Of a stretch of DNA of 60,000 bases, positions 1 to 21,591 are shown in pieces. Both the position numbers and the translations under genes were made by a program. The DNA is from Apostichopus japonicus (taxonomy: Eukaryota; Echinodermata; Holothuroidea; Aspidochirotida; Stichopodidae), in the NCBI RefSeq assembly GCF_037975245.1, contig NC_092580.1, positions 25,838,501 through 25,898,500 of the forward strand, given 5' to 3'. The notes beneath the pieces were generated by a model. It made no database searches and was not told the origin of the DNA. It saw nothing but the letters and a program-made list of their open reading frames with translations. Numbering within the stretch: position 1 is the stretch's first letter; each line of letters begins with the position of its first letter.

Positions 1-332
1 TTGTATAGGAAAGCTTGTGCCTGTAGTTGACTATTTAAATAAAGAATATCTGTTTGTCATTGTAGTAACTGGCTTTTCAATCGGTTTCGGCAGGTTGAAT
101 TTAGCACTGCTAAAATAGCACGAATGCTAGAAATATTGGCCGTTTGGACTAGCTGTTCAGCAGGCCTTCTACACATTATGTCTTGAAAACTGTATGAACA
201 ATAAAAATATAACTGCTCAATTATAAATATTTTCTATAAAAATAAATAAGCGATAACATATATTCAAATGTAAACTTATTTAAGTTATAGAAATATAATG
301 CTATCTTCCTTCTCTGTTTGCTTGCGAATTAG

Positions 333-3300
333 AATGCCGATGAAGACAATCGAATAATGCTATTGAAGTCGATTTCAAGTTGTGAGGTAAAATAACGAGT
401 TTCTTATCGGTCTAAGTGGTTTCTTTTTCTAAAAGAGACCAGACGAAATTCCATAGTTTGTTGCTACAGGTGAGAAAGTGAACGTGAGCAAGGTAGTTGC
501 AAATGCACTTTGATTATTGAAGTATGTCGATATTTATGGTGACAAAAATCACAGCTGATGTACGGTTATTATCTCTGTCTTGTAAACTTTTTCGACATCA
601 TCTTAATTTATAGAACGCAAACGGCATATTTCTCAAACTTCTCTTTCTGGGGATTCAAAGTGAAAGGGTAAGTGTGTATCATATCTTAGATTTAGGCCAA
701 TACTTTTAAGTTAAATAATTCTTTGTTGTAAACTCAAACGTGAATGTGGCGTGGAATATGGACTATGATGTATTTAACTTAAATTAGAAAGCAGAGAAAC
801 TATAAATTAAACATGTTTGTAAGAAAGAATAACATTTTATATCGGATAGCAATCCAATCAAAAACTGTATATGCTTCCCAAACTTTTTTTTAGTTTTTTT
901 TTTATATAACATTGGTTTTCTACTTTGCTAAATGGTTCATCAGTACTACGATGATATGGATAATTAGTACATTTGTTATGCATGATTTTTCACAAATAAA
1001 AATGGTGTTTCAGAGCAAAAGTTAATAACAATATGTTAAAACAGTTATATTAATCATGTGGTTACTTTCCTACGTTATCTCTAATAGATTGACCACAATA
1101 TCTTCATTACGATAATGAAAGACTGTAACGATGAGGTACGTTTTCCTGATTATTTTACCTTGATTATGCCATTCAATAAGATCAGTCTCCATCGATCAGT
1201 TCAATTATTCTCTATGCTTGTTAAACTTAAAATTATGCTTGAATAAAATGATTGTCATTTATATTATATCTGATTTAGTTGCATAAATACCAAGTACATC
1301 TCTATTTTTCTCAATGTTCTCATAAATATCAGTTGCATCGCCAATACCATAACATTATAACATCTGGAGAGAATTGGGTAAGTATTTTACAAGTATCTTT
1401 TTATATTATTTACACGGTTAACGTATGTATATTTCATAATAAAAGCTGGTTCAATAACGATATTGGATATTTTATTATAATTATGTCATTGAGGATTATA
1501 TTTTAACAACATATGATTCTCCTTGCTTTGGTTTACCTTACAAGACATCACCAATGTTAATTAATCCTCTTGTTTGCTCATGTGATGACTTGTTTTCAAT
1601 CCTATTTTACATTGAAATACCGTTTTAAGTAACTTTTATATTATATTCATTTGCTTCAAAAAGCAAGAAAGTTTTATTTCGTTAGGATTACTGCAAGTAT
1701 ATATTACAGTTAAGTGAAAAGTGTCTGTACTACCCAAGTCGTTTTAAGCCAAATTGTGGAAAGCGCTCCTTTGAATCAATGTCCTCTGTATCAGGTGGGT
1801 GGTATATGGAGTCTCCGTTAACTCATTTTTACTAGTAGTGCATTCCATATAAAATGTTATCCACTGTTTAAATTTCAGATTTCTACAAAAACGGTCATTA
1901 GCCTACTGGTAGCTAGCCGAAGAAGCAACTTGGTGAGCTAATTTGTTAATATTCTAGTGTTTGTAGTTTTTAATTTAATAACCTCCCGTGTGCTGCCGGA
2001 CTTAAGATAATTTGGTTTAAATATTATATCTTTCTCTTTCAAAGCACTTAAAGGGTTCTGTGAAAGTGATTATTAGTATTAAGGATACTTCCTGAGTAAT
2101 AAAAGGCTTTTGGAAGAGCAAAATGTAAGACTCGGAAGCAACAAACTTCGGTCGGCGTCACCTTTACTCTAGCCTATCAAACTCAAGGCGTGAAGGCTAC
2201 AACTCTGATACAGAGGAAGGTAAATTAGTTAGGGACAAACTCCATTATTGATCGGTTACACACGACTTTCCTTAAAAAGATACAGTCCCTTCAAGATGAT
2301 ATCAACAAGGCGATTGAAGTGCTTAAAATGTCTCTTACTGAAATCAGTGAACAAAAACGTCATTTTGAGAAAGAAAATCAATACCCTCGAAAGGAGAGTT
2401 AGCATTCTTGAAAGTGATAAAGATCACCATGCCGCTCTATTAAGCATAGAAGGGCGGTTCTCAAAAATGTATAACTTACGCATAGTTGGAATAAAGGCTA
2501 CGGAAATAAAGGATTGTATCAATATTACAAGAAGGATTTTCAAAGAAATTTGGATACCATCCTGCAAGATAGAAAGATCCAACCGAGATGGCAAAATAAT
2601 TAACAGAAGGGACAGACATGCACCTCTTGGTCAATTGTCTTTTTTCCAAGACAAAACAACCAAACTGTCTAAAGACAAGACCTAGCCTCTAAGGGTTACT
2701 ACTTCGTGGATGGCTTAACCCCAGTTTATTTGAGAGAAAAGAAGAAATGGGGTCTAAAGGTGCAAGAATTATATAGAAATGGAATTCGGCTGAGATTTAC
2801 TTGTGGTTTGTGGAGATGAAGTGATGGAACGCCTTACCAATTTAATGAATCCCTATTCTCTAAGTGGTATGTTACTGCGATTTCATTTCGTTTCTTATCT
2901 ATGATGAGAATTTTATATCTAACAGAATATAGCTTCATCATGGAACGTTTACGACTTTCCAATTTTTGGATCACAGAAAAGGTTATCTCTGGACCTGCTC
3001 ACCACTTCTGTGGAAACCGGACTAGATCTCTTCTTGATTGACTGTTTTTGTTTCTTTTTATGGTATCTTTTCTTTTGTGTGTGTGTTTTGGTAACCTTAC
3101 CCATCTCGATTGCTCTGGGTTGGCTGCTAACCAACCATTCTTATTTATTAATGATATTTCAATACCATGTTTATGTAGTCGATATCTCGGTTTTTGCTTT
3201 TTGCTGTAATGATGGCTGACCTTAAAAATCTGTTATAGTAATATTAGGGGCATAAGAAAAAAGTAAAACGTAGGCAGCATTTTAGCTATTATCACCACCA

Positions 3301-6300
3301 TACTTTTGATATAATCTTAGTTCAGAAACGCATATCACTCCAGATGTTGAAATATCTGGATGAATGAATGGGATTGGTCAATTGTATTCTCCCATGACAC
3401 GGATCTTAGCAGAGCGGTTGCTATACTTGTGAACCCGAAACTTCATTTTACTATTCATAAGGTTCAATGTGATCAACATTGTAGCTGATCCTGTTGTCAA
3501 TTTACGAATTTATTTAGTATAAAACTCGCATTCACCCAAGGCAACAGTTAATAAAAGCCCGGGGCTTGTGCGATGCGGAAGCAGGAAAACGATATCCTTT
3601 TGTTAATTTATACGCTTGAGCGAAAACTCGTAATTGATAACTCTGCTGACATTCGCCATAAGTTGAATACATTACAAGCATAAAATAGATGGAATTATCA
3701 TTAGATCTAGGGCACGTTGGGTTGCGTCTGGTGAAAAAAGTCTAAGTACGTTTAAAACTTAAAAAGAAGAAACAGGGTCACCAATAATTTCAATAAACTC
3801 AAGAATGGCGATACCCATATCTCTAAGAAGACGAAATTTTGACTGAAACTTGCAATTTTAATAGCAATCTCACTTCTTCAAGCTTTTATGTTAGTAACGA
3901 TATTTTGCCCAGTCTCTCTCCATAAATGTCTGTAAATATTTATTTTGATTCATGCGAGGGACATCTTGCAATTGTGGAATGTCACCGTCTCTGTTCGCTA
4001 TGCCAAATGGGATTCACCTGACTTTGTTTCAACTGACTTTTACAACAACAAATAAAAGGTCCAGTATTACGCAATTGGTTGTGAACTCTCTTAACAATGC
4101 TTATCATAATCACTGTATAAGGAGCAAAGTATAGGATAGTGATAACCCTCATTTGTAAGCTTGACAAAGACCAATGTGTCTAACCGATGACAGACCAATC
4201 TCTTTACTAAATACCTAATATAAGATTGGTGCAAAAGTATTAGCTAGCAGATTGTAGGGTATTATTAAGCATTGTGTCGGGAATAATAAAGATGGTTTAT
4301 GGCAAATAGAGTTGTTGGTGGGAATATAAGGTATAGTTCAGATCTTATTAACCTTACAAATGACAATCAGACACTTGTTATTCATAGATTTAAAAAAAAA
4401 CACGACTGTGTGGTTTGGAGTTTTATTGATAGGTTGTTGGCCTATTTCAGCTTTGGTCAAAGTTTTCGTCGCTGGGTCTCTACCCTTGACAGTAATGGTG
4501 CTGCTTGTGTATGTTGCAATGGTCATTATACCGGGTTCTTTAATATAGAAAGAGGTGTTGGGCAATGTTGCCCGCTGAGTCGGTATCTGTTATAACCTGT
4601 GCTGATATTATCCCTAAATCTATCACTCATAGAAATAACATTACTGGCATTAGTATTTATGGTCGTGAATTGAACGTTCTACAGTATGCCGAAAATACTG
4701 TTTATGGTAACAAAGACTCGACTCTTGAAACACTCAACATCCTAAACCTTTACTAGCTGTCCTTTGAACTTAAGTTTTTTTTTAGAAAACCCAGGTCTTT
4801 CCGCTAGGTCCCTTTATTAGTACATCGCCCGATTATCTCGCTGACCAGAGCCTGATCTAAATTATGGCAATATTAAGTTTCTTTGTATAAGTTTCACTGA
4901 TAATAGCGACGACCTGTTCCGGCTGAACTACCAGCAAAAACTATTTACACTTTAAAATCAACTTCGGTTGTAGAGATACCGGTGCTGCTGCCGAGTGGAT
5001 AAAGGCGGTGGCATTGGAAACAATGAGGCTTAGCAATCGGGAGGTTCCGGGCTCGATACCCGGTCGGATCATAGTAAGTTGGGTTGTTCATCCAAGAGCA
5101 ATCTTTTCCCATCTGAAATGATTATAACTGGAATATCATGTTGAGAATTCACCGACTTCCTACCAATAGGCGTCTATATTAAATGAAAAAACAATAGCTT
5201 TGCCGACATATTCTGTTAAATGGATACAAAATTCCATTGAGCACCTGTTTTGGGACTGCCATGTAAACTCCAGTTTTCTATTAGATACCGAGTCACCACT
5301 TTTTCAGAGACTATTTGTTTGACAAAGAGGGATATTTTCTTTCGTTATAGTTAATTGTTAGATGACCTTATAAACTTTCACATTTTGCATTGTAAATACT
5401 ATGTATATAATTGCAAGTTGAATGAGATAATGCCAAAATGTTCCTTTTACAAAATGAAATTCATTCTGAAAGGAGAAATTACATTAACTCTAAGCCCGAC
5501 ACACGAAAAGTGATATAATTCAGTTTAATGTACTAAATGTACTAAACTGTTTTGCTCATATCCCAATTCTGTTTTAAAATTGATCTGTTACTGTTAAATG
5601 TTTCGTTGTGTTTACTAGTTGTTGTATGTTCCTACACTGTTTCCCTTTATTGAAGATTGAATTGGTTAAGTTTGAAGTATAATAAGATTTTTAACATTGG
5701 TCATTATCATTACTTAATTCGGAAAGATTGTTTGCATTATATAAATAATTCCTATGTAACATTTTGATTAATTAGCTATGTCATATCAATGTTGTTATCA
5801 GAACTGTAAATAAAATTATGTACCATACATATAGTACTCGTGAATAGATGAGATGTAAAGTTGTTAATCTAATTAATCACAAATTTAGTTGCTAGTGCAA
5901 CTTTTAAAACTTTCTCTGAAACTTGGTACAAATGGTGAGATGCTCGTTGTCATATCGGAATGAATATTTTTATATGTTTTTTTTCAGGATACCGATACTT
6001 TCTTTGCTCTTCAACTGACGACACTGTTACTTAACGAGATGGTAAGCATACTAAGTATAGGAGAGCTGAAAACTTACTTCTGCGTTCACTTTGTCATAAA
6101 TTAGTGGTATAAATTTCATTGCTAATATTTAACGTCGATCCACAATTTATTACGCAATGGAAGTACACATAAACTCCAAAGTCATGCAGTTAATGCACCT
6201 GGTAATTCCATTCCGCTTAATTTGTGGGATTTAAATAACTTTTGTATTGGATTGAACGGTTATAGTAAGTCACTACCTTGATTCAGACACAAGTACAAGG

Positions 6301-9300
6301 AACAAAGATCTCCATGACGGATGTCAAATTACATACAAATGTTTCCACAAGAGGACTTGCCAATGGACACTACAAACGTAAAGTCGTTTTAATCACTACC
6401 ATTCACAATAGCTTCATTACTAATCCTAGAGTTTGATTTCATTCATATTGAAACAATAAAACACGGATAGGGTCTCAAATAAACTATTGTAAGGCTTCAT
6501 GATCCTTGGGTCTCTAAACTAAACTAAACTAAACTAATTCCACCATTTATTCTTTCGCTCAACAGCTGACCACCGGTGAATATTTGGAGAAACTTAAAAC
6601 ATCTCTGGAAGAGAACTTGGTAAAACAAAATAATATGTTCACACACTTCTTGAAAGAACTACTAAGATACATTTGTGTATCTCATGTTATATATAAACAC
6701 TTTACTAACTTATCATTATATTTCCTTCTTTCTTTGTAAATCGTCGTTGCAATCGGTAAAGAATGATGAACAAACTTACTCTGTCTTGCTCAATCTTATT
6801 TTGGTTATATGTGGGATTCTTATACTTTGTATTAAGTGATAACGACATCATTTTTATATGTAAAACATTCCTTTCTTTGTAGATATCCAAAGAATGTCTG
6901 GTAGCACAGCTTGATGATTGTATTCAGAGTGATAAGGTAAGTTGAGTTGCCTTTGGCCACTAGAAGGTAACATGTTTGGTCGAATATTTACACATACAAC
7001 GAGAAAGTACATTTCCAGGTAGGTAAATTGCATCACTTTTCATGCAAAATACTTTCAATTTTGCAATATTTCCTTGCAGCTAACAAAACAATCTCTGTTG
7101 GAAACGTATAGAAAATCCCTTGAAGAAGATTGGGTGAGTTTATACAATTACTGTCCCTCTTAAATGTAAAGACCTAAATTGAAAAAAATTTGAAATTAAA
7201 TTTAAAAAAGACGATAATTGAAAACTTGAGAGTATATTTGTTTCAGAATAGTTTCACCATGGTACATCTATTATTTTCCAAAATCATGATTGCTAATACT
7301 TTCTTCCGATTTATGCGTTAGCTGTTCTTCTGTTTAGCAGATGATTAAATATTTCAATTTCCCACGGTAAGAATAAAACATAATGGAACTGCAGTATGTT
7401 TGCAAAGTTGATTGAGTCATGGATTTTTCATTCATTCCATCAGATAACATTCGAGACTTTACAACAAAAGATCGGCGATAAGGTATCATACCATTCTCAT
7501 ATCAGTGACACTTTGAAAAAGGTTTAAATGCTTTGGGTTGAAGAACATACTGTTTACTTTTGTGTTGTCGGAGAAATATATTCTATTGCACGAGGTTCAA
7601 TGACGGATTTTACTGGAACATGACACAATGAATTAACATTAATGGTTCATAAATACTCATTTTGGAAGTAACAGAAGAAATGGTTTAAAATATCAGCAAT
7701 GAAAATGTACAATATTTATAGATTTGCATAATACGGACCTCACATGAAACTCTTTTTCTCTCCAGCAGTCAATATTTTTCTTTGATTCAGGTGATATAAT
7801 CTAAATGAGATTTACAATCTATCAAAATGTATGTCTCCTGTCTTTTCTTCAGTGGGAAAAGGAAGAATGGGTGAAATTGCTACTGCCTATTGCAATAAGA
7901 CATCAGGTAACGTATTAAGTTGCAATTATGTATACAGAATTATGTCTACTCTAATTCAGTGATACTAGTTTGTCTTTTGTCTTAAACTTCAACTTAATAG
8001 TTATATCCAGTATAATTGTAGAAGATAAATAAATATTGCACATACATTTGCTATGGGGGTGAAAACCATTAAAATGGAAGTTTTTTTTCTAGTGCATGAA
8101 ATGGGTTAAAGTAATATATAGATGTTAGAAGCTATAAGCCTTCAATCCTTGCAGGATTTTTTTCGGAAACTAGCTGAGACAACCACAATAAAAGATGTAT
8201 TTTAAATATACAAAAAGTATAGAAACTTAAATCGTTATTTCGAAACGTTAGTCGATTGAACTATTACGCATATCTTAATATTGTAACATTTCGATAATCT
8301 ACTACGTACTATTCATAATAATGCATATCATTAGTAATGTTCGTGTTTATTCTTTCACGTAGCATGAAAATGCAAAACCGCTCGAGATGCTTACGGACGT
8401 CATCAAAATATATCAGGTGAGCAGGAAACACGCCATGTAAAACAAACGCAAGCATAATGACAGTTCAATACTATATTGTAGTTTAAAGTTAAGGAAGAGT
8501 TGTACATTTGTAGAACCATATAAACGAGCAAAATAAAACGAAACAGTTGATGAAAGTCATAGTAGTGTATATTCATCGGTAAGGCTAAAGGACATCTGGC
8601 TACAAGGGTCAAGGAGCACTTATCTGACAAATCTGCAATCTATGAGCATATCACTCAATGTATAGACTGCCGAACAGCTAACATCACCAACTTTAGTGTC
8701 ATAGACAGCGGCTATACAGACTTTGAAGTTAACATTAAGGAGGCACTGTACATCAAGAAACTCAAACCCGTTTTAAACAATCAACTATTTCAACATGGAT
8801 CGTCATATATACTCAACTTATTTTAGAACCTCCTATATCTTTGAAAATGGATAGTCAACATTAATACTACAACTTTCGTATGAACTATACATAAGTGACT
8901 ATATTGTAGTTTGTTTTACACGTTTCCTCGTTATTTTATGTAAGTACCATTGTGTTTCTTTCCATTTCTATAGATAACGACGGATGACATGAAGACTATT
9001 TTGGATTCTGCAGGAGTAAGTTTACAAATCATTACATTAGAAGAGGCCCAACCTATTTGAAAGAGATACTCCATCAGCATTTGAGAAAATTTACAATCAA
9101 GTTAGGGAGGATATATTATCATTTGATAAGGAATAGTTAAGACGGTTGCATAGTCATTGTAGATAGACGACATATCAACACTACATCAATGAAAATAATC
9201 ATTTGTTTTAATGATGAAGAGAAGAATAAAAACAGTTATTTAATTAATATTGAATGTTCGTTTATTATTGAAGGCTGAAGGAATATGAGTGAAACACATT

Positions 9301-10288
9301 AGCGTACTTGTACAGTGTACTTGTCGTTTTACTGTTAAAGGGGTTGTGATACCTCGAATTAAAGTGAATTTGTGACGTAACAACCAGGTTTCTACTGTCC
9401 AAACTTTATTATAACTATATTATAACTATGTTATTAACTTTTTCTTAACTAATGAAATATCAAAAACAGAACAATCATTCCCAGCTTTTCGGAAGCTTTT
9501 CTTAATCATATATTTACAATAATATGTCTCTTTATTTTACTTGACATCATTTAAAAACAGAAGTTTGACCTAACGACAATGAAATTATCAATTTAAATCC
9601 GACACTTTAGAATTTCCAATATATATCTTTGCTGTCTTTGGCTAATTTTGAAAGACATGTTGAACAAATAATGTTAACTATAATATAACAAAAGCATTAG
9701 CTCTTTAAATCTGATATTCATAGTGATTATGCTTTACAAATATCACAGGTATATAGAAGTAGTTATACTAACAAATTTAACATTTATTTAACTTTAAATA
9801 TTAGAGATAATATGTAGAATGCAATATAGAACATCGTCTCAAAAATTTAGGCTACTGTCGGTTAAAAGCATTCCCTTCAATTTTAGACATTAAAGAGCAA
9901 TTTGTTTGTTATAATATATTTACAAATGTTTAGATTCCAGGTGAGGTCCAGAAAAAGTTGCTGGCAAATGAAAAGGTTGGTATTTTACAGTGAAATTTAT
10001 GAAGTTTATATATATACAAATGTCTATGGTATATATCCTATAAATGGTCAATAAGTTTACATTTCTTGATTTAGATGTACTTGCAAATTTGTGTGATACA
10101 TTATTCATATAGTTCCTCATGTGTTCCTCACCAAAATCAAACAAAATACTTTCTGTCCTCAATAGAACTACATATTGTGTTCCACTCGTTTGTTTACGGT
10201 TTCGAACTCATATTTCTTCGTTCCATAGATATCAAAGAGATTAGGTAAAAGCAAGAAGTCAAAGAAGGACAAGAAGGAGAAGAAATAA
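333..10288 (+). CDS. Unrecognised micro-exon gene (gene D), 5' end outside window
   Basis: I chain 15 phase-0 exons, each with an AG acceptor and GT donor: 333-386, 614-667, 1088-1135, 1333-1377, 1879-1932, 5988-6041, 6566-6619, 6883-6936, 7080-7133, 7444-7482, 7853-7906, 8363-8416, 8974-9015, 9934-9975 and 10229-10288 (TAA). Nine are exactly 54 nt; the others are 39-60 nt. Together they give 253 residues and a stop with no frame break. Most modules start with Leu or Ile followed by Thr or Ser and read as short amphipathic helices (LTTGEYLEKLKTSLEENL and LTKQSLLETYRKSLEEDW are evident duplicates). The last exon is a basic KKSKKDKKEKK tail. No enzyme motif, signal peptide or membrane segment is seen. 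I do not recognise the family. The 4-kb intron after 1932 holds a LINE, so exons could be missed there. The exon at 1333 has an alternative acceptor at 1279. Exon chain fairly sure, function unknown. Confidence 0.72.
2248..2685 (+). pseudogene. LINE ORF1-like coiled-coil protein remnant
   Basis: A 145-codon open frame. Its middle has a heptad-like stretch (INTLERRVSILESDK) followed by NLRIVGIK, the arrangement seen before the RNA-binding part of L1/Tx1-type ORF1 proteins (LE..V..LE then NLRI.GI). It lies just upstream of endonuclease and reverse-transcriptase remnants on the same strand, as expected for ORF1. The true start may lie upstream and the 3' part is probably truncated. Assignment to the element is fairly sure; activity is not expected. 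Confidence 0.62.
4185..4756 (+). pseudogene. LINE reverse-transcriptase remnant (ORF2)
   Basis: Successive conserved LINE RT blocks can be read with frame changes between them: DRPISLLNT followed by YKIGAKVLASRL (4185-4252), a block ending FNIERGVGQCCPLSRYLL (to 4595; family form is RGVRQGCPLSP) and LLQYADDT-like VLQYAENT (around 4677-4700). The catalytic YADD is altered to YAEN, and in-frame stops separate the blocks. It is a dead copy. The endonuclease part lies upstream (3250-3700) in an even more decayed state. Confidence 0.78.
4980..5150 (+). mobile_element. tRNA-derived SINE (Leu/Ser-type head) inside the LINE
   Basis: The head looks like a class II tRNA: an A-box-like TGCCGAGTGGATAAAGG at 4989-5005 and a T arm with a perfect 5-bp stem (CCGGG 5047-5051, CCCGG 5059-5063) around the 7-nt loop CTCGATA, which also serves as B box. 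The 7-nt segments where the acceptor stem should be do not pair, so this is not a working tRNA. A tRNA-unrelated body follows to about 5150. LINE coding blocks lie on both sides (RT before, IEHLFWDC after), showing it inserted into the LINE. The 3' end is approximate. Confidence 0.6.
5225..5490 (+). pseudogene. LINE ORF2 C-terminal region remnant
   Basis: Reads SIEHLFWDC from 5230, then after a frame change a LINF...KYYVYNCKL block from about 5367 to 5420. Both match the cysteine-containing C-terminal region of L1/Tx1-type ORF2 proteins in order and spacing. It is separated from the RT blocks by the SINE insertion. About 330 bp of AT-rich sequence after it, to about 5820, is probably the 3' UTR of the element. 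Confidence 0.62.
6514..6536. repeat. Short pentanucleotide repeat (AAACT)n
   Basis: About four copies of a 5-bp unit lie in a gene D intron just before the exon at 6566. Nothing else is seen around it. Confidence 0.6.
8566..8826 (+). mobile_element. Penelope-like element fragment: GIY-YIG endonuclease 3' end
   Basis: An open stretch of about 83 codons ends at the TAG at 8824-8826. It begins FIGKAKGHLATRVKEHL, then has SAIYEHI, a Cys pair (C-x2-C), an EAL(Y)IKK.KP.LN block and ends LNLF. That order matches the GIY-YIG endonuclease domain at the C terminus of Penelope-like retroelements. The reverse transcriptase is absent, and an in-frame stop lies just upstream at 8563-8565, so this is a 5'-truncated copy, as such insertions usually are. 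It sits in the gene D intron between exons 8363-8416 and 8974-9015. Confidence 0.7.
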
Positions 10289-10299
10289 TTTCAAGATGA

Positions 10300-11424
10300 A
10301 AATGCTGGTAAGTTATTATATTATCAATTGTTCTGCAAGTTCAAGTCAATCGTATAAAAAGGGGCTGGAATCCATGCACGACTGTCCGGCTCAAATAGTG
10401 TCAATCAACATCTGCAAGACAAGAATCTTCCAAAATCGCCAAAACAATGTGCAGAATGTGTTCAAAATCTTTAGACATTATTGCAGAATTAATATATCAA
10501 TCAGATTTGGGGTCGTAATATAGTCAACGTTAAGGCCATGTTTAAGAAATATTGCTCCACAAATTTAACGTAACACCATCGATAGGCTAGCTACAGTTAG
10601 CGAATATCAAGAAGTTACAACTTTCCTACGTTTTTATTATATTTATATCTGCTTCCCCAGGTCACTTGGTTACCGGATCTATGATAGCATCGTGTTGTAT
10701 AGCGTAGATTAAACTTTCACTACTTTCCAGAATCACGATGGAAGCAACCTGTTACGCAACCATGTAACTCTCTTTGCATGCTGTAAACATATCATGATAT
10801 CACGGAGGGTCCCACATGTGTTTATCGAATCCTTGTAGTCCATCGTCACTCTCGTTTTATCATTTTGTAATATATCAACAAGCTCTCTCCTATTATCCTA
10901 GTTACCGAATCAAGAAGGGTTCGACACTTACAAGAAGGTTTTACGAATTCGTCTTTTTACGGTTAAATTCATATTTGCACTAAATATTTACATGGAACCT
11001 AATAATCACAATGATATCTTCATAACGGATTTATCAGTCAATATCACGAAAAATAGACTTGGGTCTATAACAAGCTATTAATTATATTAACAAACAAAGT
11101 TTACAAGAATTGCCTACGACATCTGTTATAATACGAACTTCATATGATATGTACACCACATGACATCATGGCAATTTACAAAAGGGGTTCCTTGTTGCAC
11201 CTTTGTATGTCGACTGAAACGTTATGGGGTTCTTTCTACTACTTTTATGAAGTTAAATTTCATCGTATTAAATGATCATTAAAGCACTGTTCAGGCGTCG
11301 TTCTAAGAAAACAATTGAGTACCATTAATTATGACGATATAAAATACTAACTTTAAAGGTACTGAAAGATTAATAACACTTGAATTTCCTGGTTTTCCAT
11401 ATAATGTGTTCTCGTAAGGTATAG
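10300..11424. other. Spacer between convergent genes D (+) and A (-)
   Basis: Gene D stops at 10288 and gene A, coming from the other side, stops at 11425. The 1.1 kb between them should hold both 3' UTRs. A possible donor (GTAAG) at 10309 could mark a 3' UTR intron of gene D. No further ORF or repeat is supported. Confidence 0.5.
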
Positions 11425-20331
<8,907 letters not shown>

Positions 20332-21591
20332 CGTGAATCTGGTGAATGAGGAAATATGAAGAATGGCAGCACTTTTCAGAAATGAGTCGACCAATTATTC
20401 AATTTGTAGATCAGACTGTATCATTATGACAATTTACTTTGTGTCTTGTTTTCCTAGAATTGACTTAGATATAAATCCTTGTCTGCAACGGATTCTTCAC
20501 TGATGTGTATTGTATAGTTACTTCACTACATACTTGCAAGAAATAACTATTAGCATATATATCTTGTTTATAACACTACATCTGTAACCCTAATAAAATG
20601 TTTAACACTATAAACATCTCGTTTCTTTAACATTCGTTAATTTCAATATAAGACATTAAAAGTAGAACATTATGCAGATAATATTTTACTAGGAAAAATG
20701 CAAAATATTAAACTTTAACTTGTTTCCCCGAGCTTTATTGAAAGTATAATGTGTTATCACTACAATATGAATTCGTATAATAACTCATAATATACAACCT
20801 GCACAGCACAATATGATCGGCGTTATTTACGTTAATACATTAAAGCATAAACATACCGTGTCCAGATATAAGAAACAAAGAAAGAGGTTTAACATCTTGA
20901 TGGCCTACACTTTTTAACTGTGGCAAACATTAACTTAACATTAGAGTGTATGTATTTTTGAAATAACGTTGCCTAACTAAACTATAATTTGCGAAGAAGT
21001 CCTGTATTCAGGTATAACAACCCAGTAAACAACACATATAAAATGGCTACAAACTGTTGAACGTTTACTTACATGCCTTAGAGATGATTCAGGAGTGAAA
21101 AGTATAATGCTTCTTTGTCTTTAACGCCTTTGTCCTTCTCAGTTTGATACTCGCATTGAAATAAAATGTCTTGTTTGACATAAGATATATAGTAAGTCGT
21201 AATTTTGTTAACAATATATGAATAGGTAAATGATGATACTGGTTGCAACTAATTGGAAAATAAAAGAGATAGTTTGCCTCTAAACATATACTTTGGCAGA
21301 AAGATGGCAAGACAGTACAATGGAGTAACTTATTTCTCTAAGTGAACGTGTTCCTAACATATATTCAGAAATTAAACGTACTTTACTAAAGTAAACATCA
21401 AATTTACATAAACTACAAAATATATGCCCTACTTGTATGTCGCATATTTTTAACCTTGTGTTATGTGTTTTAATGTTGGATACATTTTAGAACACTTTGA
21501 ATATGCCTTAATACCAAATCCTTACCTTACCCTTCCAGTTTGGTCACGTGTAACATTAAATATATGTTACTTCACTGCAAAGTATAATGAA

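Larger units (their letters stand above)
2090..5820 (+). mobile_element. Degenerate non-LTR retrotransposon (LINE, L1/Tx1-like)
   Basis: Decayed two-ORF LINE in the sense orientation inside the long intron of gene D. From 5' to 3' I see an ORF1-like coiled coil (2248-2685), endonuclease traces (a DIILVQ block near 3310 and an FSHD...SRAVAILVN block at 3391-3431), reverse-transcriptase blocks (4185-4756) and the C-terminal region with an IEHLFWDC motif (5230-5262) followed by a YYVYNCKL-like block. Stops and frameshifts separate all blocks, and the YADD box reads YAEN, so it is dead. A tRNA-headed SINE interrupts it at about 4980-5150. Both ends are approximate because no terminal duplication was found. 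Confidence 0.8.

Noticed and set aside
1710-1794. Candidate gene D exon between AG and GT
   Set aside because: 85 nt would break the phase-0 chain into the well-supported exon at 1879.
4980-5070. Functional tRNA-Leu/Ser gene
   Set aside because: The T arm is perfect but the acceptor stem does not pair, and it lies inside a LINE; better read as a SINE head.
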